Assembly (NCBI GenBank): GCA_017651245.1
Contig: JAGCDQ010000012.1
Coordinates: forward strand, 1-64,000
Direction: 5' to 3'
DNA from: Bacteroidaceae bacterium
GTDB lineage: Bacteria > Bacteroidota > Bacteroidia > Bacteroidales > Bacteroidaceae
DNA length: 64,000 bases
The notes under the pieces were generated by a model. That model ran no database searches, had not been told where the DNA came from, and was given only the letters and a program-made list of their open reading frames with translations. Shown in pieces: positions 59,114 to 64,000 of the stretch (positions are counted from its first letter, which is position 1; every line of letters begins with the position of its first letter). Made by a program: the position numbers and the translations under genes.

Positions 59114-59974
59114 TTAGTGTATTATATTAAGCATGATTGTATAGACATAGACGACTGCCGCCGGAATGGCAAGCAGTGAACTATCAAAGCGATCGAGCAT
59201 GCCGCCATGCCCCGGAAGGATGTTGCCAGAGTCCTTGATGCCCACGCGGCGCTTGAGCAACGACTCCACAAGGTCGCCCCAGGTGCCGAAGAGGACGGTG
59301 AGCACGGCAAGACCTGCCCAGAGAATGCGGGAGGTGATGTCGGGAAGCGTCTCGGCAAAGGGAACGAAACTGGCAATGACTTGTGACGCCACGACTGCTG
59401 TGAGCCCACCACCGATGCTGCCTTCCCACGACTTGTGGGGAGAGATGCGCGGGAAGAGGTGGTGCTTGCCCAGCCATGAACCGAAAAGATAGGCGCCCGT
59501 GTCGCTTGCCCACAGGAAGATGAACAAGGAGAGGGCGTACCAGTAGTAGTAAGTCACCCCTGCCGGAGTGCTGATGAAGCACAGGGTGTTCAGGGATGCG
59601 AATGGCAGAGCAATGTAGAGCTGTGCCATGAAGGTCATGCCCCAGTTCTGGATGTTGTCGGGGCGGTCGAAGTATAGTTCAGATACCAGCAGGTAAATGA
59701 TGGAAATGAGGTAGGGGATGAACACCTCTGCCCCCATGATGTTGGTGTTGAATGCCCACACCGCCACAAACAGGTAGGCTGCCGCAACGGTGGTGATGAA
59801 ACGGTTGACATGCAAGTGCATGTGACGATTGGCAATCGTAGTGAACTCCCACACCGTCAAGGCTGTGATGACCGTGAACAGGAGCAAGAGAGAGTAGGGG
59901 TTGAACACGATTCCGCCCACAAGGACGATAACGAACAGTGCACCCGTGATGGCACGTATGATCAAATTCTTCAC
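59114..59974 (-). CDS. cdsA: Phosphatidate cytidylyltransferase
   Basis: A 286-residue membrane enzyme making CDP-diacylglycerol from CTP and phosphatidate. About eight hydrophobic segments are visible, and the C-terminal signature KRRVGIKDSGNILPGHGGML followed by DRFDS is the defining CdsA motif with its metal-binding Asp. The frame starts at a GTG (59972-59974) 11 nt after ftsH; a better start is not found. Confidence 0.93.
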   Translation of the reverse strand: MKNLIIRAITGALFVIVLVGGIVFNPYSLLLLFTVITALTVWEFTTIANRHMHLHVNRFITTVAAAYLFVAVWAFNTNIMGAEVFIPYLISIIYLLVSELYFDRPDNIQNWGMTFMAQLYIALPFASLNTLCFISTPAGVTYYYWYALSLFIFLWASDTGAYLFGSWLGKHHLFPRISPHKSWEGSIGGGLTAVVASQVIASFVPFAETLPDITSRILWAGLAVLTVLFGTWGDLVESLLKRRVGIKDSGNILPGHGGMLDRFDSSLLAIPAAVVYVYTIMLNIIH

Positions 59975-59985
59975 GTTTCTTTTCT

Positions 59986-62091
59986 TTAGGTTTTGTCTGT
60001 TTCAGGTGATGGTTCTGGGGAAGGATTCTCAACAGCCTGTCCCGCTTCTTTTGCTTTCTCAGCCTTCTCTAAGACTGCCTGCACGATCTTCTGACGGATG
60101 ATTTCCTCGTTCTCCTTCTTGTGGTCGGTGGCGTCAGTGGGCTGTTCCTCCTCGCCGTCCTTGTTCTCGGCATTGGCAGCCAGGATTTCATCGGTGCGTG
60201 AAGTCCATGGACGCTTGCCAAAGATTTCTTCGAGGTCCTCGGCAAAGATGACTTCCTTCTCGATGAGTCGCTGAGCGAGCTGTGCATGACCGTCCTTGTG
60301 CTCCAGAAGCACTTTCTTGGCACGCTCGTACTCGCTGGCGATGAGGCGACGCACCTCCTCGTCGATGGTCTCGGCAGTCTTGTCGCTGTAGGGCTTGCTG
60401 AATTGATATTCCTGATTGTCGTAGTAGCAGAGGTTAGGAAGCTTCTCGCCCATACCGGCATAGGCAATCATGCCGTAAGCCCGTTTGGTCACCTTCTCCA
60501 AGTCGTTCATGGCTCCCGTGGAGATGCGTCCCGTGAACAATTCCTCGGCGGCACGTCCACCCAATGTGGCGCAAATCTCGTCGAGTATCTCCTCTTTGGT
60601 GGAAATCTGACGTTCCTCAGGCATGTACCAGGCAGCACCGAGGGCTTGACCACGTGGTACGATGGTGACTTTCACCAATGGGTTGGCATATTCGAGGAAC
60701 CACGAAATGGTGGCATGACCTGCCTCGTGAAGGGCAATGGTGCGCTTCTCATTGGCTGTGAGCAGCTTGGTCTTCTTCTCCAAACCGCCGATGATACGGT
60801 CAACGGCATCGAGGAAGCATTGCTTGTCCACCCACTCCTTGTTGTTGCGGGCAGCGATGAGGGCAGCCTCGTTGCAGACATTGGCGATGTCGGCACCCGA
60901 GAAGCCCGGTGTCTGACGTGCCAACTGAGCCACCTCCACGGTCTCATCAATCTTGAGTGGTTTCAGATGCACCATGAAAATCTCCTTGCGCTCGTTCAGG
61001 TCGGGGAGATCCACGTGTATCTGGCGGTCGAAACGTCCTGCACGGAGCAATGCCTTGTCGAGGATGTCGGCGCGGTTGGTGGCTGCCATGATGATGATAC
61101 CGCTGTTAGTACCGAAGCCGTCCATCTCGGTCAGCAACTGGTTGAGGGTGCTTTCACGCTCGTCGTTGCCACCCATGGCTGCGGTCTTGCTGCGGGCACG
61201 ACCGATGGCGTCAATCTCATCGATGAAGATGATGCATGGTGCCTTTGCCTTTGCCTGCTGGAACAGGTCGCGAACACGGCTGGCTCCCACACCCACGAAC
61301 ATCTCGACGAACTCGGAACCTGACAAAGAGAAGAAGGGCACGCCAGCCTCTCCTGCCACCGCTTTTGCCAACAAGGTCTTACCCGTTCCCGGAGGACCCA
61401 CGAGGAGTGCTCCCTTCGGAATCTTACCACCGAGGTTAGTGTACTTCTCAGGCTTTTTCAGGAAATCGACAATCTCCTGCACCTCCTGCTTGGCACCCGC
61501 CTGACCAGCCACATCCTTGAAGGTGATCTGGGGTGAGTTTTTGTCGTCTTTCTCAAAGAGCTGGGCTTTGGACTTGCCTACGGAGAAGATGCCGCCAGCA
61601 CCGCCCATGAAGCCTCCGCCTCCGATTCCCCTCATGATGAAAATCCAGATGAGGATGATGATGACGAGTGGAGCGAAGTTCCATAAGAGGTTGGAAATGA
61701 AGTCATTGTCACGTTCATATGAAACCTTTCCTGTAAAGTTTCCCTCTTTGTTCTGCTCGTCAAGGTAGCTCTCCAAATTGTCGATGGAACCAAACTCCAC
61801 CTTGATGCGGGCAGGCTTCTTGTTCTTGTTGACAGCACCATACACTTGCTTCTCATACTTGGAGTTGATGGCAAGCGTGAGGGTGTTGTTGTCTTTGTTG
61901 ACGGTCACGTCAGCCACATAGCCCTTGGTCACAAAATCCTTAAAAGTGGTGTAATCCACGCTGCGTGAAGCAGAGGTGTCGTGTCGTGTGAAAATCATGA
62001 ATGCCAATCCTGCAATGAGCAAGATGTAGAGCCACGTGAAGTTGAAGCGTGGCTTTTGCATTCTGTTGTTGCTGTTATTGTTTGTATTCAT
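59986..62091 (-). CDS. ftsH: ATP-dependent zinc metalloprotease FtsH
   Basis: A 701-residue AAA+ membrane protease degrading membrane and regulatory proteins. Two transmembrane helices (about 15-35, [16 protein letters not shown], and about 130-150, [14 protein letters not shown]) flank a periplasmic domain. The AAA module has Walker A GPPGTGKT (about 230), Walker [12 protein letters not shown] and the pore motif; the protease domain has HEAGH (about 455) and the third zinc ligand region further on. The C-terminus is long and charged, ending with a Pro/Glu tail. It starts 6 nt after rsfS. Confidence 0.95.
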   Translation of the reverse strand: MNTNNNSNNRMQKPRFNFTWLYILLIAGLAFMIFTRHDTSASRSVDYTTFKDFVTKGYVADVTVNKDNNTLTLAINSKYEKQVYGAVNKNKKPARIKVEFGSIDNLESYLDEQNKEGNFTGKVSYERDNDFISNLLWNFAPLVIIILIWIFIMRGIGGGGFMGGAGGIFSVGKSKAQLFEKDDKNSPQITFKDVAGQAGAKQEVQEIVDFLKKPEKYTNLGGKIPKGALLVGPPGTGKTLLAKAVAGEAGVPFFSLSGSEFVEMFVGVGASRVRDLFQQAKAKAPCIIFIDEIDAIGRARSKTAAMGGNDERESTLNQLLTEMDGFGTNSGIIIMAATNRADILDKALLRAGRFDRQIHVDLPDLNERKEIFMVHLKPLKIDETVEVAQLARQTPGFSGADIANVCNEAALIAARNNKEWVDKQCFLDAVDRIIGGLEKKTKLLTANEKRTIALHEAGHATISWFLEYANPLVKVTIVPRGQALGAAWYMPEERQISTKEEILDEICATLGGRAAEELFTGRISTGAMNDLEKVTKRAYGMIAYAGMGEKLPNLCYYDNQEYQFSKPYSDKTAETIDEEVRRLIASEYERAKKVLLEHKDGHAQLAQRLIEKEVIFAEDLEEIFGKRPWTSRTDEILAANAENKDGEEEQPTDATDHKKENEEIIRQKIVQAVLEKAEKAKEAGQAVENPSPEPSPETDKT

Positions 62092-62097
62092 GTCTCG

Positions 62098-62457
62098 TTA
62101 GTCAATGTCTGGAATGTCTGTGATTTCGGCATCTTCCCAAAGGTTGTCCACATCGTAGAACTCGCGTGCATCGGGCACGAAGATGTGCACGACCACGTCG
62201 ATGTAGTCGATGGCAACCCAGAGATTGTTTCTTGTGCCGTCCACTGCCGATGGACGTGCTTTCTGTTCCTTGCGGGCAAAATCTCGCACGGATTCTGTGA
62301 TGGCTGCCACTTGACTGGGCGAATTACCTTCGCCGATGACCAGATATTTAGTGATGGTGTCGTCAATGCCTTCGAGGTTGACTACACGGATTTTCTTTCC
62401 CTTCTTCTCTTGAATGCCTGCAATGCAGGACTTTACCAACTTTTCGGTTTCTGTCAT
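62098..62457 (-). CDS. rsfS: Ribosomal silencing factor RsfS
   Basis: A 119-residue RsfS/Iojap protein that binds L14 of the 50S subunit and blocks subunit joining under starvation. The pattern VVNLEGIDDTITKYLVIGEG, then VWVAIDYIDVVVHIFVPDAR (NLWVAIDYIDVVVHIF) and EFYDVDNLWEDAE matches the family. It lies 17 nt after lptB and 6 nt before ftsH. Confidence 0.93.
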   Translation of the reverse strand: MTETEKLVKSCIAGIQEKKGKKIRVVNLEGIDDTITKYLVIGEGNSPSQVAAITESVRDFARKEQKARPSAVDGTRNNLWVAIDYIDVVVHIFVPDAREFYDVDNLWEDAEITDIPDID

Positions 62458-62474
62458 TTATTATAATATGTGTG

Positions 62475-63323
62475 TTAATTTTCTTCTAATTCGCGTTTCT
62501 TTTTCTCTTCAATCATCTGGAAGTCTTTGGGGCGCAATACGAAGTTGCTGCCGAGGTACTTCTCCTTGACAATGACGTTGCTTGCCAGTTCGGGAGGCGT
62601 TCCCTTGAAGAGGATGCGACCCTCAAAGAGCAGATAGGCACGGTCTGTGATGCAAAGCGTCTCCTGCACGTTGTGGTCGGTGATGAGGATGCCGATGTTG
62701 CGGTCTTTCAGCTTCCACACCACATACTGGATGTCCTCCACAGCGATGGGATCGACACCGGCAAAAGGTTCGTCGAGCATGATGAACTTCGGGTCGATGG
62801 CCAAGCAGCGTGCAATCTCGCAACGTCTTCTTTCACCTCCTGAGAGCTGGTTTCCTCGGTTCTTCCTCACTTTCTGCAAGTTGAACTCATCAAGCAGCCT
62901 CTCCAAATGCTCCCGTTGCTCCTCTGTCGATTTGTATTTCATCTCCAACACCGTCATGATGTTGTCCTCCACGCTCATGGTGCGGAATACGCTTGCTTCC
63001 TGTGCCAGATAACCTACACCCTTCTTTGCACGCGTCGAAACGGGGTCTTTGGTGATTTCCTGATCGTTGATGAACACCTGACCACTGTTGGGCACCACCA
63101 ATCCTGTCGTCATGTAGAATGACGTGGTCTTTCCTGCTCCGTTAGGTCCTAACAACCCGACGATTTCTCCTTGTCGCACACTAATGGACACGTTGTTTGC
63201 CACTGTGCGCTTTCCGTATGTCTTGACCAGGTTACGAGTGTAGAGCGTGTTCCGTTCTTCGGAAAACTCTGGTATGTTCTCGTCGCCTGCGTTCGTGGTT
63301 GCAGATATGTTTTTTAACTCCAT
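62475..63323 (-). CDS. lptB: LPS export ABC transporter ATP-binding protein
   Basis: A 282-residue ATPase that powers LptFG extraction of lipopolysaccharide. Walker A is GLLGPNGAGKTTSFYM, the signature LSGGERRRCEIARCLA and Walker B FIMLDEPFAGVDPIAV, the last being the specific LptB form. The N-terminus has about 27 extra residues (MELKNISATTNAGDENIPEF) compared with standard LptB, and the C-terminus ends in a basic/acidic helix (QMIEEKKKRELEEN). It is the first gene of the operon; TACTTTTG at 63342-63349 (minus) could be the -7 element of its promoter. Confidence 0.93.
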   Translation of the reverse strand: MELKNISATTNAGDENIPEFSEERNTLYTRNLVKTYGKRTVANNVSISVRQGEIVGLLGPNGAGKTTSFYMTTGLVVPNSGQVFINDQEITKDPVSTRAKKGVGYLAQEASVFRTMSVEDNIMTVLEMKYKSTEEQREHLERLLDEFNLQKVRKNRGNQLSGGERRRCEIARCLAIDPKFIMLDEPFAGVDPIAVEDIQYVVWKLKDRNIGILITDHNVQETLCITDRAYLLFEGRILFKGTPPELASNVIVKEKYLGSNFVLRPKDFQMIEEKKKRELEEN

Positions 63324-63473
63324 AAGTTGTCAAATTAGTTACAAAAGTACGAATTGTTTGTTGATTAGGCGCTTTCCGAAAGGAAAAACTATGTTAAAAG
63401 CCGTTCTTTTGAACAAAAATGACTAATTTTGCCAAGATTTTGCTATTTATAAATCATTAAAGTAATAATAGAA

Positions 63474-64000
63474 GTGCTATCAATCAAGAGTGGATTAACC
63501 CATTTGGGTAGGTATGTATTGTTGATGGGTCGTGTGCTTACACAACCCGACAGGTGGAGAATGTTCTTGAAGCAATATGTGACTGAGATGTATCAATTGG
63601 GATACAATTCCATCGGCATTGTGCTTATCATCTCCTTCTTCATCGGAGCCGTCATTTGTCTTCAGATCAAACTGAACATTCAGAGTCCGTGGATGCCCCG
63701 CATGGTGGTGGGCTACACGACGCGTGAAATCATGTTGCTGGAGTTCTCGTCGAGTATTATGTGTTTGATTCTTGCTGGTAAGGTGGGTTCGAACATCGCT
63801 TCGGAGATTGGCACCATGCGCATCACGCAACAGATAGATGCGCTTGACATTATGGGCGTCAACTCTGCCAATTACCTTATTCTACCGAAAATCATGGGAC
63901 TCATGACCATCATGCCTATTCTGGTTACGTTGAGTGTGGCAGCAGGCATTATGGGTGCATACGCCACCTCGCTGATGGGAACGACCACCGTGCCAGAACT
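63474..64000 (+). CDS. MlaE-family ABC transporter permease (5' part)
   Basis: A plus-strand frame from GTG 63474 runs to the window edge with 175 full codons. It contains MGRVLTQPDRWRMFLKQYVT, SIGIVLIISFFIGAVICLQI, REIMLLEFSSSIMCLILAGK, VGSNIASEIGTMRITQQIDA and LDIMGVNSANYLILPKIMGL, all typical of the MlaE permease of phospholipid-trafficking ABC systems (EQUG/VGSNIASELGTMRVTEQIDAL type). No ATG lies nearby, so the GTG start is tentative; upstream in-frame stop is at 63450-63452. Divergent from lptB. The remainder and the partner ATPase/MlaD genes lie beyond the window. Confidence 0.85.
   Translation, partial: MLSIKSGLTHLGRYVLLMGRVLTQPDRWRMFLKQYVTEMYQLGYNSIGIVLIISFFIGAVICLQIKLNIQSPWMPRMVVGYTTREIMLLEFSSSIMCLILAGKVGSNIASEIGTMRITQQIDALDIMGVNSANYLILPKIMGLMTIMPILVTLSVAAGIMGAYATSLMGTTTVPE

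Noticed and set aside
60286-61323. A 345-codon open frame opposite ftsH
   Set aside because: Antisense shadow; the FtsH motifs on the minus strand are unambiguous.

Overview
The window is a piece of a Bacteroidales chromosome, most likely Prevotellaceae. Evidence: promoters of the Bacteroidetes type (TTG, about 20 nt, TAnnTTTG) recur upstream of genes, Shine-Dalgarno sequences are mostly absent, a joined DAHP synthase/chorismate mutase sits in an aromatic operon, DUF349, DUF4421 and HU-HIG-like families occur, and large secreted proteins share a C-terminal WYxLxGRK...GxYIxNGxKVxxK tail. No rRNA or CRISPR array is present; one tRNA-Gln(CTG) is.

Layout. 1-2.1 kb: partial lipoprotein, Crp/Fnr regulator, VapBC-like pair, orphan antitoxin, remnant of a GH16-like gene. 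2.17-6.3 kb: aromatic amino acid operon pheA - aminotransferase - DAHPS/CM - tyrA (minus strand), preceded by what looks like a complete transcription attenuator: promoter, an 18-codon leader peptide with nine Tyr/Phe codons, an antiterminator segment placed directly after the leader stop, and an intrinsic terminator. 6.35-15.2 kb: a nine-gene minus-strand operon for two ABC systems (ABC-2-like ATPase/permease; MacB-like ATPase, two permeases, HlyD adaptor, TolC) with a GntR/YtrA-like regulator and a GIN-domain lipoprotein in the middle. 15.3-25.1 kb: housekeeping genes (Nif3-like, zinc-ribbon coiled coil, tRNA-Gln, surE, lpxB, rsmA, flippase-like, pepD, MerR, SDR).

25.1-30 kb: a 1375-residue secreted FnIII/cleaved-adhesin protein followed by a 50-codon gene for a small MKKAYIQP peptide. 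30-42.5 kb: an accessory segment holding an integrase N-terminal remnant, a broken FKBP gene, HigBA, a secreted transglutaminase, a CfrBI-like restriction-modification pair whose methyltransferase carries HEAT repeats and has a structured 290-nt leader, a broken antitoxin/PIN pair, a large unknown coiled-coil protein, and a P4-type helicase - CHC2 primase - HU module. Between primase and HU lie three identical 13-bp repeats that resemble origin iterons. Several terminator-like hairpins of one sequence family are dispersed through 25-33.5 kb.

42.5-57.1 kb: a surface-protein cluster with a 3581-residue secreted protein, a lipoprotein, a GLUG-repeat protein, a second MKKAYIQP peptide, and a DUF4421 gene whose signal-peptide region is frameshifted by a 4-bp tandem duplication. 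57.2-63.3 kb: envelope/housekeeping operon lptB - rsfS - ftsH - cdsA - DUF349 (minus). 63.47 kb to the end: the start of a divergent MlaE-type permease.

All assignments rest on reading the sequence and translated proteins; no database search was run.
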